A DNA stretch of 64,000 nt from Xanthobacter oligotrophicus. Its GTDB lineage: Bacteria; Pseudomonadota; Alphaproteobacteria; Rhizobiales; Xanthobacteraceae. The notes beneath the pieces are model-generated. The model had not been told where the DNA came from. It searched no databases and was given only the letters and a program-made list of their open reading frames with translations. The position numbers and the translations under genes were made by a program. The stretch is taken from contig NZ_VTTL01000009.1 in the NCBI RefSeq assembly GCF_008364685.1, positions 1-64,000 of the forward strand, given 5' to 3'. This document shows positions 34,433 through 43,738 of this stretch, one piece after another (position 1 is the first letter of the stretch; every line of letters starts with the position of its first letter).

Positions 34433-34514
34433 GCCATGAGCGATAGGACGGCTATCTATCAATCACGCATCCGCTATTATATGAGCGATAGAAGGAGGCT
34501 CTATCGCTCATGGC
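34433..34514. promoter_or_regulatory. Fic gene operator with 14-bp inverted repeat
   Basis: GCCATGAGCGATAG at 34433-34446 is repeated in perfect inverse form at 34501-34514, where it overlaps the ATG of the Fic gene. A third copy, ATGAGCGATAG, stands at 34481-34491, next to AAGGAGG at 34492-34498 and a TATTAT box at 34474-34479. A protein binding these sites would block promoter, ribosome site and start at once. Autoregulation by the winged-helix end of the Fic protein is a reasonable guess. Confidence 0.65.
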
Positions 34515-35631
34515 TTGGAACTGGACCCAGCACGGCTGGCCGCATTTTGCCTATGATCCGGTCGCCCTCGAACCGCTGGAGCGGCGGTTCCTGCTGCTCA
34601 CCGGCGAGGTGATCGGTGCGGTCCGGCATGTGAGCGATGACGAGCGGGACCTGCTGCGGATCGAACTTCTCAGTGACGAGGCCGTCAAGACCAGCGCGAT
34701 CGAAGGGGAGACACTGGATCGCCTCAGCGTGCAATCCTCCCTGCGCCGTCAGCTCGGCCTCGACACCGACAATCGCAACGTGAAGCCAAAGGAGCGGGGC
34801 ATCGCGGAGATGATGGTCGATCTCTACCGGAGCTGGGCGGATCCCCTCGACGCCGATACACTGTTCCGCTGGCACCACATGCTGATGGCCGACAGTCGGC
34901 ATCTGGAGACGATCGGCGGCTACCGTTGCCATGAAGACGCGATGCAGATCGTGTCCGGCCGCCAGGATCGCCCGACCGTGCATTTCGAGGCGCCGCCATC
35001 CTCCCGGGTTCCGGACGAGATGGCCGCCTATCTCGGCTGGTTCAATGGCTCGGCCCCCGACGGGGACGCGCCCTTGCCGGCACTTACCCGGGCCGGGATC
35101 GGGCATCTCTATTTCGAGAGCATCCATCCCTTCGAGGACGGCAATGGTCGCATCGGCCGAACCCTCGCTGAAAAATCCCTCGCCCAAAACATCGGACAAC
35201 CGACGCTGATCGCGCTCGCCCACACCATCGAGCAGCATCGCAAGGCCTATTACGATCAGCTCGAGTTCCATCAGCGGACGCTCGATGTCACGGACTGGCT
35301 GGTCTATTTCGCGCAAACGATCATCGCGGCCCAGCAGACGACGCTTGATCGCGTCGCCTTCCATATCGCAAAGGCACATTTTTACGATCGCTTCCGCGAC
35401 ATGATGAACGAACGGCAGGAAAAGGTGATCGCCCGCCTGTTCCGTGAGGGCCCCGGTGGCTTCACGGGCGGCCTGAGCGCGGAAAACTACCTCGCCATCA
35501 CCGGCACCTCACGCCCCACCGCCACGCGCGACCTGCACGATCTAGTGGAGAAAGGCGCCCTGGCGCGAACCGGCGAGCGCCGCTACACCCGCTACCACTT
35601 GAACCTGCCGGAGCCGGCTGCAAAATCGTGA
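34510..35631 (+). CDS. Fic-family AMP-transferase-like protein with winged helix
   Basis: A 373-residue Fic protein. Residues 1-90 form the DUF4172-type head (WNWTQHGWPHFAYDP), containing the inhibitory helix motif TSAIEGE that in class II Fic proteins blocks the active site. The catalytic loop HPFEDGNGRIGR is complete near residue 210, with the flap upstream (RPTVHFEAPPSSRV). The C-terminal 90 residues look like a winged helix (GLSAENYLAITGTSRPTATRDLHDLV). Fic enzymes usually transfer AMP to target proteins. It is the leftmost cargo gene of the defence island, and its operator overlaps its start. A toxin or regulatory role is possible; target unknown. Confidence 0.9.
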   Translation: MAWNWTQHGWPHFAYDPVALEPLERRFLLLTGEVIGAVRHVSDDERDLLRIELLSDEAVKTSAIEGETLDRLSVQSSLRRQLGLDTDNRNVKPKERGIAEMMVDLYRSWADPLDADTLFRWHHMLMADSRHLETIGGYRCHEDAMQIVSGRQDRPTVHFEAPPSSRVPDEMAAYLGWFNGSAPDGDAPLPALTRAGIGHLYFESIHPFEDGNGRIGRTLAEKSLAQNIGQPTLIALAHTIEQHRKAYYDQLEFHQRTLDVTDWLVYFAQTIIAAQQTTLDRVAFHIAKAHFYDRFRDMMNERQEKVIARLFREGPGGFTGGLSAENYLAITGTSRPTATRDLHDLVEKGALARTGERRYTRYHLNLPEPAAKS

Positions 35632-35905
35632 ACTGACCGCATGTGGCGCAGATGGTAGGACCGGGCTACCGGAGGGGCTGAAACCTATACAATTCAACGG
35701 GCTTGGAGCCCTGAAATCAAGCATTGAAACACGGCGATGTTACACGGTCGCGGACCCTCGCGTCGAGGGCGCCGACGGCGGTGTGGCCGGGGGCGGGCCC
35801 TGCTTGTTGAGACATTCCCAACTGTCGCGTCGATCTGCCGTCTACGATTGCCCCCGCTGGTCCCGGCACCTATGGTCGCGACCATCAGTGGTATGGTGAC
35901 TCTAA

Positions 35906-38900
35906 ATGAATTTCTCGCTTGATGCCCTGCTGGATAGCTACCGAGCCTCTGCTGCGACCGAGCGAGAAAAAGGAACTTACTACGAAAGGCTGTGTGCAGC
36001 CTTCTTGGCGCATGACCCGGTCCAGGTCGAGCAGTACGAGCATGTTACGACCTGGGCCGCTTGGGCGTTAGCGAACGGCTGGAACGCCAAGGATGTCGGC
36101 ATAGACCTCGTAGCTAAGTTGCGCGGTCATGACGGCTACGCTGCCATCCAGTGCAAGTTCTATGCGGCTCAGCACAAGATCGCCAAGGCTGACATCGACT
36201 CCTTCCTATCAGCCTCCTCTAAGGCGCCGTTTGTGCGGCGGGTAGTGATGGACTCCACTGAGGTCGAGTGGTCGGACAATGCAGAGGCCATGCTGATCGG
36301 GCAGGCCATACCCGTGCTCCGCATCAGTCTGGTGGACATGCGGGCGTCGCCGATCCAGTGGGGGACGTTTGCCGCCAAGCAAGAGGTCGTACTGGAGCCG
36401 AAGAAAGAGCTGCGTCCGCACCAGCGGGATGCTTTGCAAGCGGTCCACGATGGTCTGGCCCAGCATGACCGGGGCAAGCTCATCATGGCTTGCGGTACGG
36501 GGAAGACCTTCACCGCCCTGAAGATTGCCGAGGACCTCGTTGGCGCGGACGGGGCGGTCCTGTTCCTCGTCCCGTCGCTCGCTCTCATGGCGCAGACGGT
36601 GCGTGAATGGACCAATGACACCAAGACGCCCCTGCGGTCCTTTGCCGTCTGTTCCGACGTCCAGGTCGGCAGGCGTAGGGTCGCCAAGGATGATGTGGCT
36701 GAGATCAGCACCCTGGACCTCGCCTTCCCAGCGACGACCGATCCCGCTGCATTGGCAGCAGGAGTGGGTGACCCCGCGCCCGGCAAGATGACGGTGGTTT
36801 TCGGCACCTACCAGTCCATCCAGACGATTTCGAGGGCCCAGCTTGATCACGGTATGGGGCGTTTCGGCCTCATCATCTGTGACGAGGCCCACCGCACGAC
36901 CGGCGCCACCATCGACGGGCAGGAAGAGAGCAACTTTGTTCGTGTCCACCGCGACGACGTGGTCGGAGGTGCCAAGCGGCTGTACATGACAGCCACTCCT
37001 CGCATCTATGGAGACGGCGCAAAGTCCAAGGCGAACGACCTGGGCGTCACCCTTGCCACCATGGACGACGAGGCCGTCTTCGGCCCCACGCTGTTCTACA
37101 GTGGCTTCGGCTGGGCCGTGCAGGAGGGCCTCCTTACCGACTACAAGGTCATCGTTCTCACCATGGACGAAGGGCTTGTAGCTCGCTCGTTGCAGAAGAG
37201 GATCGAGGACCCCACCACCGGCCTCGTTCTCGACGATGCCACCCGCATCTTGGGCTGCTACAAGGCTCTGGCCAAGATGGACATCGAGGCTGATCTGGGT
37301 GCCGACACGCAGCCTATGCGTCGCGCGCTGGCCTTCTGCCGTGACATCGCGTCGTCCAAGCTGGTGCGAGATGAATTCTCCGGCGTCGTGTCGGATTACC
37401 TCGGATCAATCGAGGCCCAGGCCCGCGATGCCGACATCACTCGTCACGACCTGGAGTGCGAGATCAGGCATGTGGACGGCACCTTCAATGCCAAGACGCG
37501 CGGGGAACTGCTGGACTGGCTGAAGGCCGACACAGAGGAGCAGACCTGCCGCATCCTCAGCAATGCCCGCTGCCTGTCTGAAGGCGTCGACGTCCCGGCG
37601 CTGGACGCGATCATGTTCCTCCACCCCAGGAAGTCACAGATTGATGTCGTCCAGTCTGTCGGGCGTGTCATGCGCCGCGCCCCGGGCAAGCGCATGGGCT
37701 ACGTCATCCTCCCGGTCGGTGTTCCGGCTGACAAGTCGCCGGAAGAGGCTCTGAACGACAATGAAAAGTACCGGGTCGTCTGGCAGATACTGAACGCGCT
37801 CCGAGCCCACGACGAGCGCCTTGAGGCGACCATCAACCAGATGTCCCTGGGTCAGGATGTCTCGGACAAGATCAAGATCATCGGCCTCGATAGCAACGAG
37901 CTTCGGGCTGTCACGGCCACTGTCGAGAAGCTGCCGACCAAGAGTGCCGCCAAACGCTCTGGCATCACCGGCTTGGGCAGTGACAGCCCAGACAGCGACC
38001 TTGTGATCGAGGACGACACTCAGCCTGAGCTTCCGGGCCTCATCCTCGACGACTTCAGCCGCGCGATCATGGCGAAGATCGTCAAGAAGTGCGGAGACCG
38101 CGAGTATTGGGACCGTTGGGCCGCGAGCCTGCGTGACATCGCGATTGCCCACATCACGCGGCTGGAGGCCATCCTCTCTGTGCTAGACAGTGCGGCACGC
38201 AGGGCCTTCGATGCCTTCCTCGCTGAAATCCGTGATGACCTCAATAGCGGCATCACCGAGAAGGAGGCGGTGGAGATGCTCGCGCAGCACATCATCACCC
38301 GCCCGGTCTTTGACGCCCTGTTCGAGGGGCATACCTTCACGCAGGAAAACCCGGTCTCACGCGCCATCCAAGGGGTCCTGGACGCCCTCGAAAGCTCTCA
38401 CCTGGAGAAGGAGAGCCGCGACCTTGCCGAGTTCTACACCAGCGTGCGCAAGAAGGCGCAGGGCATCACTGACCCGGCCGCCAAGCAGGAACTGATACGG
38501 CAGCTCTATGACAACTTCTTTGGTGTCGCTTTCAAAGGTACGCGCGACAAGCTGGGCATCGTCTACACGCCCATCGAGATAGTCGACTTCATCATCCACT
38601 CCGTCAACGACGTTCTGCAAGATGAGTTCGGGCAGACCATTGGCTCCCCTGGCGTCCACATCATCGACCCTTTTACAGGCACGGGCACTTTCATCACTCG
38701 GCTCTTACAGTCGGGCCTGATCAAGCCCGAGGAGCTGGAGCACAAGTTTCGCTACGAACTCCATGCCAACGAGATCGTGCTGCTGGCCTACTACATCGCT
38801 GCCATCAACATCGAGGCTGTCTACCACGGCCTTCACGGTGGCGATTACACCCCCTTTGGAGGCATCCTCCTCACCGACACCTTCGCCATGGGCGAGGGTT

Positions 38901-40783
38901 GTGATGAGCTGGCGCTGGTGCTGCCCGACAACTCGGAGCGCCGCCGACGCCAGCAGGGGCTCGACATCCGCGTCATCATGGGTAACCCGCCCTACGCTAT
39001 CTCACAGCACATCAGCTATCCGCATCTGGATGGCCGAATTGCAGAGACCTACGTCGCTCGTTCGTCTGCGACGAGCAGCATTGCCCTTTATGATAGCTAC
39101 GTGCGCGCAATCCGTTGGGGTGCAGACCGCTTGGGCGACAGTGGCGTCTTGGCCTATGTCACAAATGGCGGCTGGATCGACGCTAACACGGCTGACGGGA
39201 TGCGAAAGTCGATGGTCGACGAGTTCGCCTCGATCTACGTCTTTCACCTTCGCGGCAACCAGAGAACCAGCGGCGAGACCTCGCGTCGTGAGGGCGGGAA
39301 GATCTTCGGCGCGGGCAGCCGCGCGCCGATCGTCATCACTCTCTTCGTCAAGAACCCGGCGGCCGAGAAGCAGGGACAGGTCTTCTACCATGACATCGGC
39401 GACTACCTCAGCCGCGAGGACAAGCTGAAGATAGTCGCTGGTTTCCGCAGCATCCGAGGCATTTCGGCCGAAAAGGGTTGGCAAAAAGTTATCCCGGACG
39501 AGCATGGCGACTGGTTGAAGCAGCGCGATGAAAGCGCCTCAAATTATATCATCATCGGCGACAAAAAAGATAAGTCTAATACTTCGTTATTTGAAATTTA
39601 TACGCTTGGTGTTGCCACTGCGCGCGACTCTCTGTGTTTCAATTCTTCCAAGACCAAACTGAATTACAATGTTGCTCGCGCAATATCTGACTATAGCGAT
39701 CAGCTTGATGCGCTGCGTAAGGCGCGTGAGGATAACCCCACGCAGTCGAGCGAGGAACTCCTTAAAGCGGATCCTCGTGCCTTCTCTTGGCCTCGCGGCA
39801 TACGGAATGACTTGGTGAAACTGAAGCCTTTGTCGTTGGATGATGGAGAGGTCGTTCCTGCAACCTATAGACCATTCTATCGTCAGTGGCTTTACTTCAG
39901 TCGAAGAATAAATGCTATGATTTATCAAGTACCAAAATTATTTCCTCATGTGGAAGTTAAAAATAGGGTGATTACGGTCAAGCAACGCCCTGCTGACGGG
40001 CAGGTAGCGCTCATGGTAGACAGAATTTTCGACTTGCAGAGTGACGGCGGATCTCAGTGTTTCCCGCACACGATCTACGAAGCACCAGATGACGAAGGCG
40101 ATGATGATCTCTTCAGCGTCACTGATGACAAAAAGGCGAGCTACCGTATTCGCGATGGCATCACAGACGCTGGCCTCGCCCACTTCCAGGAAGCCTATCC
40201 CTCGGAGACGATCACCAAGGACGACATCTTCTACTACACCTACGGTCTGCTGCATTCCGAAGACTACCGCCGCCGCTTCGCCGACAACCTGACGAAGGAG
40301 CTGCCTCGCATTCCCTGCGTGAAAACGGCCGCCGACTTCTGGGCCTTTGTGGATGCTGGCCACCGCTTGGGTGACCTGCATGTGGGCTATGAGGCAGTCG
40401 AGCCCTACCCTGTGACGATCAAGCAGGGCGACCTGTCGCTGGCCTCCATCGACGATCCGGTCAAGTTCTTCCGCGTGGAGAAGATGGCCTTTGGCAAAGG
40501 CAAGGACCGCTCGGTCATCCACTACAACCCCCACATCACCATCATTGACGTGCCTCTGGCTGCATACGACTACGTCGTGAATGGGAAGTCCGCCATTGAG
40601 TGGGTGATGGAGCGGCAGGCTGTCCGGCAGGACAAAGACAGCGGGATCGTGAACGATGCCAATGACTATGCCAATGAGACGGTGGGCGACTCTCGCTATC
40701 CCTTCGACCTCCTGCGGCGGGTCATAACCGTCAGCCTGGAGACGATGAAGATCGTGAGGTCTCTTCCTCCTCTGGACATCTGA
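35906..40783 (+). CDS. Type ISP restriction-modification enzyme
   Basis: A single 1625-residue protein with all parts of a Type ISP system. Residues 40-110 form an Mrr-like nuclease (KDVGIDLVAKLRGHDGYAAIQCK: the D and Q-x-K core). A superfamily 2 helicase follows with MACGTGKTFT near 195, ICDEAHRTTGA near 327 and QSVGRVMRRAPGKR near 585. The N6-adenine methyltransferase has HIIDPFTGTGTF near 920 and GNPPYAIS near 1026. The last 400 residues are the target-recognition part. Bases 39535-39990, inside that part, are much richer in A and T than the rest. Such enzymes methylate one strand, translocate and cut when two enzymes collide. No separate partner gene is needed. Confidence 0.93.
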   Translation: MNFSLDALLDSYRASAATEREKGTYYERLCAAFLAHDPVQVEQYEHVTTWAAWALANGWNAKDVGIDLVAKLRGHDGYAAIQCKFYAAQHKIAKADIDSFLSASSKAPFVRRVVMDSTEVEWSDNAEAMLIGQAIPVLRISLVDMRASPIQWGTFAAKQEVVLEPKKELRPHQRDALQAVHDGLAQHDRGKLIMACGTGKTFTALKIAEDLVGADGAVLFLVPSLALMAQTVREWTNDTKTPLRSFAVCSDVQVGRRRVAKDDVAEISTLDLAFPATTDPAALAAGVGDPAPGKMTVVFGTYQSIQTISRAQLDHGMGRFGLIICDEAHRTTGATIDGQEESNFVRVHRDDVVGGAKRLYMTATPRIYGDGAKSKANDLGVTLATMDDEAVFGPTLFYSGFGWAVQEGLLTDYKVIVLTMDEGLVARSLQKRIEDPTTGLVLDDATRILGCYKALAKMDIEADLGADTQPMRRALAFCRDIASSKLVRDEFSGVVSDYLGSIEAQARDADITRHDLECEIRHVDGTFNAKTRGELLDWLKADTEEQTCRILSNARCLSEGVDVPALDAIMFLHPRKSQIDVVQSVGRVMRRAPGKRMGYVILPVGVPADKSPEEALNDNEKYRVVWQILNALRAHDERLEATINQMSLGQDVSDKIKIIGLDSNELRAVTATVEKLPTKSAAKRSGITGLGSDSPDSDLVIEDDTQPELPGLILDDFSRAIMAKIVKKCGDREYWDRWAASLRDIAIAHITRLEAILSVLDSAARRAFDAFLAEIRDDLNSGITEKEAVEMLAQHIITRPVFDALFEGHTFTQENPVSRAIQGVLDALESSHLEKESRDLAEFYTSVRKKAQGITDPAAKQELIRQLYDNFFGVAFKGTRDKLGIVYTPIEIVDFIIHSVNDVLQDEFGQTIGSPGVHIIDPFTGTGTFITRLLQSGLIKPEELEHKFRYELHANEIVLLAYYIAAINIEAVYHGLHGGDYTPFGGILLTDTFAMGEGCDELALVLPDNSERRRRQQGLDIRVIMGNPPYAISQHISYPHLDGRIAETYVARSSATSSIALYDSYVRAIRWGADRLGDSGVLAYVTNGGWIDANTADGMRKSMVDEFASIYVFHLRGNQRTSGETSRREGGKIFGAGSRAPIVITLFVKNPAAEKQGQVFYHDIGDYLSREDKLKIVAGFRSIRGISAEKGWQKVIPDEHGDWLKQRDESASNYIIIGDKKDKSNTSLFEIYTLGVATARDSLCFNSSKTKLNYNVARAISDYSDQLDALRKAREDNPTQSSEELLKADPRAFSWPRGIRNDLVKLKPLSLDDGEVVPATYRPFYRQWLYFSRRINAMIYQVPKLFPHVEVKNRVITVKQRPADGQVALMVDRIFDLQSDGGSQCFPHTIYEAPDDEGDDDLFSVTDDKKASYRIRDGITDAGLAHFQEAYPSETITKDDIFYYTYGLLHSEDYRRRFADNLTKELPRIPCVKTAADFWAFVDAGHRLGDLHVGYEAVEPYPVTIKQGDLSLASIDDPVKFFRVEKMAFGKGKDRSVIHYNPHITIIDVPLAAYDYVVNGKSAIEWVMERQAVRQDKDSGIVNDANDYANETVGDSRYPFDLLRRVITVSLETMKIVRSLPPLDI

Positions 40784-40886
40784 GCGGGCTCTAAACGCCG
40801 CTCGCCGCCGAGAGCCAGTCCAGGAAATGGTAGCAGGAGAGTATTATCACTGCAGCACGTACACCGGTCGCTGCTCCTCAAGAGAT

Positions 40887-41624
40887 CTAAAGAAGGGCAA
40901 GCTTTCCGAGTTGAGCGAGATTGGACGAAAGTTGCCGCTCAACCTCGGGAGGCGACACCCCCCAAATCGATCCCAGCTCCTGGACGGCGATCGCTGCTTC
41001 CCAAGGCCAAGCAGCGCGACCGTCGATCTGTGCGAACGGGCCGTCCGACTCTGTGAGGACACGGTCTTGCGGCATGCGCTTTGCGAGCTCCCGGCCTTTC
41101 TCGCCCCGCAACATGCCGGGACCGACACTGAACCAGCAGCCCAGCTCAACCGCCCTAGCTAACTCGCGCATTGAACCGGAAAACCAGTGTAGTATCGGCA
41201 GCCCAGCGCCGGGCTGCGCTTCAAGCGCGTCGAGCACGGCAGTGGCCGCCCTTCGGCTGTGAATCGATAGGATGCGGCCGCTAGCGGCTCGGCAGATGTC
41301 CAGCGCCGTCGTGAAGACGTACAGCTGGTCTTCCCAGTAACGCTTGAACTCTGGCGCGCCGTCTAGGCCGATCTCTCCAACGTAGCGGGTCTGATCGATC
41401 AGCTTCTCGAACTGAGGGAGCTCGCCCTTGCGCTGGTGCGCGAGCTGCGGATGCAATCCGAGCGCAGTCCGTATGCGTGCAGCCCCATTCGCCAACGCGA
41501 CTGTCCCGGTCCACGCCGACGGAGTTGTGGTGACAGACAGCACGTATAACCCCCGCTGCGCACAGGCACGTGCGACGCCGTGCGGATCAGGGTACAGATC
41601 GAGATGGCAATGAAAGTCGATCAT
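40887..41624 (-). CDS. qatD: QatD, TatD-like DNase
   Basis: A 245-residue TatD-family metal nuclease. Metal ligands are visible: DFHCHLDLYPDP at the start (HxH), VGEIGLDG near 90 with Glu, LPILHWFSGS near 150 and LTESDGPFA near 200. The ATG at 41624 overlaps the qatC stop as ATGA. It is the last gene of the qatABCD defence operon, in which QatD is the likely nuclease. It ends 103 bp from the end of the convergent Type ISP gene. Confidence 0.93.
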   Translation of the reverse strand: MIDFHCHLDLYPDPHGVARACAQRGLYVLSVTTTPSAWTGTVALANGAARIRTALGLHPQLAHQRKGELPQFEKLIDQTRYVGEIGLDGAPEFKRYWEDQLYVFTTALDICRAASGRILSIHSRRAATAVLDALEAQPGAGLPILHWFSGSMRELARAVELGCWFSVGPGMLRGEKGRELAKRMPQDRVLTESDGPFAQIDGRAAWPWEAAIAVQELGSIWGVSPPEVERQLSSNLAQLGKLALL

Positions 41625-42907
41625 TTCACACCGTGGGCTTGGTGCAGTGCGGCCAACTCCTCCATGCCACGGCGAACGAGATCCCGCAGCGGACCGGTGT
41701 CCCCCATCTTCGGATAGGCGAGCGCCGGGCCGAGCCAAGCGTCCAACCCATCGGCTCCAATCTCCGCCACGGCCATCGCGACGGATCGCACATCGTCAAA
41801 GTTCGAGTGCTCGGGGTCGTTCTTTCCGAGTGGAGCGAACTTGTAGAATGTCGTGTCCTGCTCGCCCCATGCAAGGAAAGCGGCCCGCCTCACCTGACAT
41901 GGGACACACCGGCCGCAATGCTTGTAGTTGAAGACCCGGTAGCGTCCGCAACTCACCGACTGGGCCGCATGCGCCTTCAAGAGCGCCTGATCGGCGCAGG
42001 CTTTCAGCATCTCACCTTTCGTCCAATGCTCATACGGGTTCAGGATCTTTACCCGTAGTCCCGCCGCGGCAAGCACGTCGCGGATGCGGTTGAGAAACTC
42101 AGGATGCGCGGTCCTCGTGCTCAAACTGCCAAGGCGCGCCCCGGTCAGCGGCGGATTGATGGCGATGAAGCCGTTCTCGCACACATAGAACGGCACTTGT
42201 CCGCCGGCGTGATAGGCGCCCACGGACGTCGCTGCGAGCACGCCGAAAGCAAGGAAGATCAGTGAGCGAGCGCGTTGTGATGGCTCCTTGGCGCCGGGTG
42301 GGGTGGCGTTGTGGTTCAAAGCCAGATGTCGAAGACCGCCGCCGACCGCCGCCGAAAACGCGGCCTGATTGTCGCCGTCGCCGCGTACGATGTTGCTGAC
42401 GGCGAACGGCTTCATCCCTTGCTGCACCAGGTCGATTGCGCCGATCAGGCTGTCCATCCCTCCGGACAGCAGCACCACGCAATCCTCATCGGGCCGAGCC
42501 GGGTCGCGCGGCGGGGCCGGCTGAAGCCCGCCGCCGACGAAGGTCAAGTGCCAGCGATCCGTCGACAGGAACTTCAGCGCGGCCTCGATCGCAGCGGATT
42601 GACCGTTCCAGAATGTCGGGTCGGCTACCGCCACCGTGAGGTCGAACTCACGAGTCCAACCGTCTGCGCTCGCCGATCGCTGTCCTGCAAGATCCGCGGT
42701 CACAACCGACAGCGCGAGCGAGAGGAAGTCCCACGCTCGGGGAGCCGCTTCTAGGCGCGCTCGAAGAAAGTCCGCCTTGGCCGCCTGACCGGCGCTGCCC
42801 CGTGCTGACCGTCCGTCCTCAGTCGCCCCTGGCTGGCCGTAAAGGACTACGTTCAGCGCGCCATCCTCGGTGAAGGCGTGATCTTCTGGAGCACATACGA
42901 GCCTCAT
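41621..42907 (-). CDS. qatC: QatC, QueC-like ATP pyrophosphatase
   Basis: A 428-residue protein related to the 7-cyano-7-deazaguanine synthase QueC. The PP-loop is VVLLSGGMDSLIGAIDL near residue 145, and the zinc motif is CGRYRVFNYKHCGRCVPC near residue 330, with all four cysteines. An N-terminal domain of about 120 residues precedes it and is unlike housekeeping QueC. It may modify a base, nucleotide or protein N-terminus during defence. Its start and stop each overlap neighbours by 4 bp (ATGA), so the subunits are made in coupled fashion. Confidence 0.93.
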   Translation of the reverse strand: MRLVCAPEDHAFTEDGALNVVLYGQPGATEDGRSARGSAGQAAKADFLRARLEAAPRAWDFLSLALSVVTADLAGQRSASADGWTREFDLTVAVADPTFWNGQSAAIEAALKFLSTDRWHLTFVGGGLQPAPPRDPARPDEDCVVLLSGGMDSLIGAIDLVQQGMKPFAVSNIVRGDGDNQAAFSAAVGGGLRHLALNHNATPPGAKEPSQRARSLIFLAFGVLAATSVGAYHAGGQVPFYVCENGFIAINPPLTGARLGSLSTRTAHPEFLNRIRDVLAAAGLRVKILNPYEHWTKGEMLKACADQALLKAHAAQSVSCGRYRVFNYKHCGRCVPCQVRRAAFLAWGEQDTTFYKFAPLGKNDPEHSNFDDVRSVAMAVAEIGADGLDAWLGPALAYPKMGDTGPLRDLVRRGMEELAALHQAHGVK

Positions 42908-43737
42908 TCAGCATACCCCTCGAACACCTCGAACGTTTCCCGTAGCGCCGCACGCACCACGGTTGTGATATGGCCGGCGGTCAGTGGGTGGCCGGCGGCG
43001 CGGAGCTTCCGAAACGCCGCCGCAACGGTCTCCTTCACGTACTCCCGAGCCTGCTTCAGCCTAGACAAGGCTGTGGCGACGCTCGGAGCCTTCTCTCGAA
43101 TGGTCTGCCCCACATCGAGATCAAAACGCCGAAACACGTCGTGCGCGGTGAAGCGCTCGATGACGAACTCGCGCTCTTCGGGTGTAAGGTTGAGAAGATC
43201 AGCGTCCGGGAAGCGCGTCAGGAGTTCGGACAATGCATCGCGTATAGCGGCGCGCGAAGCCTCCGCATCCTGTGTTCCGTCCACGGGTCGCACGGCTTCA
43301 ACCACGGCGCCCATGATCTCGCCCGCCGAGCGGCCAGCTAGCAGCGCGGGGTCGAGCGGACTACCAGGCTGAGCCGCTTGCCCTCCGGCGAGCCCAGCCA
43401 GCACGCCACCGAGCGCTCCCGCGGTCGCAGCCGTCCCGCCCATGCGGCGCGCTGCCGTTCCCGACCCGCCGTAGCCCGTGCGGACGTAGTGCCCGAAGCC
43501 ACGCCGCATGGCGCCGGTTTCACCAGAGTTTGCGTAGTCGCCGAGGCTGCGGCTCACGCCGATCCAGCGCCTGTCAGGCGCAAGAGGAGCAGGCGGGGGT
43601 GGGGCCGCCGGAACCGGCGCTTCTTCGCCTGGAGCCGGGAGTTCGCCGGCGGGAGCTTCGGGTGGCGGATTGTCCACCCACGCGGGCACCATCGGAACGC
43701 CCGCACCGGCACCCTTGCTAGACTGCGACGTTCCCAT
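42904..43737 (-). CDS. qatB: QatB, defence protein of unknown fold
   Basis: A 277-residue protein. The start at 43737 (MGTSQSSKGAG) lies one base after the qatA stop. Residues 15-60 are Pro/Ala/Glu-rich and likely flexible, then come IGVSRSLGDYANSG, GHYVRTGYGGSGTAARRMGG and a Gly/Ala-rich turn, and a helical C-terminal half (LLTRFPDADLLNLTPEEREFVIERF). The C-terminus probably serves as the substrate or partner of QatC in the family. No catalytic motif is visible. Confidence 0.9.
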   Translation of the reverse strand: MGTSQSSKGAGAGVPMVPAWVDNPPPEAPAGELPAPGEEAPVPAAPPPPAPLAPDRRWIGVSRSLGDYANSGETGAMRRGFGHYVRTGYGGSGTAARRMGGTAATAGALGGVLAGLAGGQAAQPGSPLDPALLAGRSAGEIMGAVVEAVRPVDGTQDAEASRAAIRDALSELLTRFPDADLLNLTPEEREFVIERFTAHDVFRRFDLDVGQTIREKAPSVATALSRLKQAREYVKETVAAAFRKLRAAGHPLTAGHITTVVRAALRETFEVFEGYAE

Positions 43738-43738
43738 T

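Noticed and set aside
41621-42907. Housekeeping queuosine gene queC
   Set aside because: The PP-loop and zinc motif fit QueC, but the extra N-terminal domain and the overlap with a KAP ATPase, QatB and TatD genes identify it as QatC.
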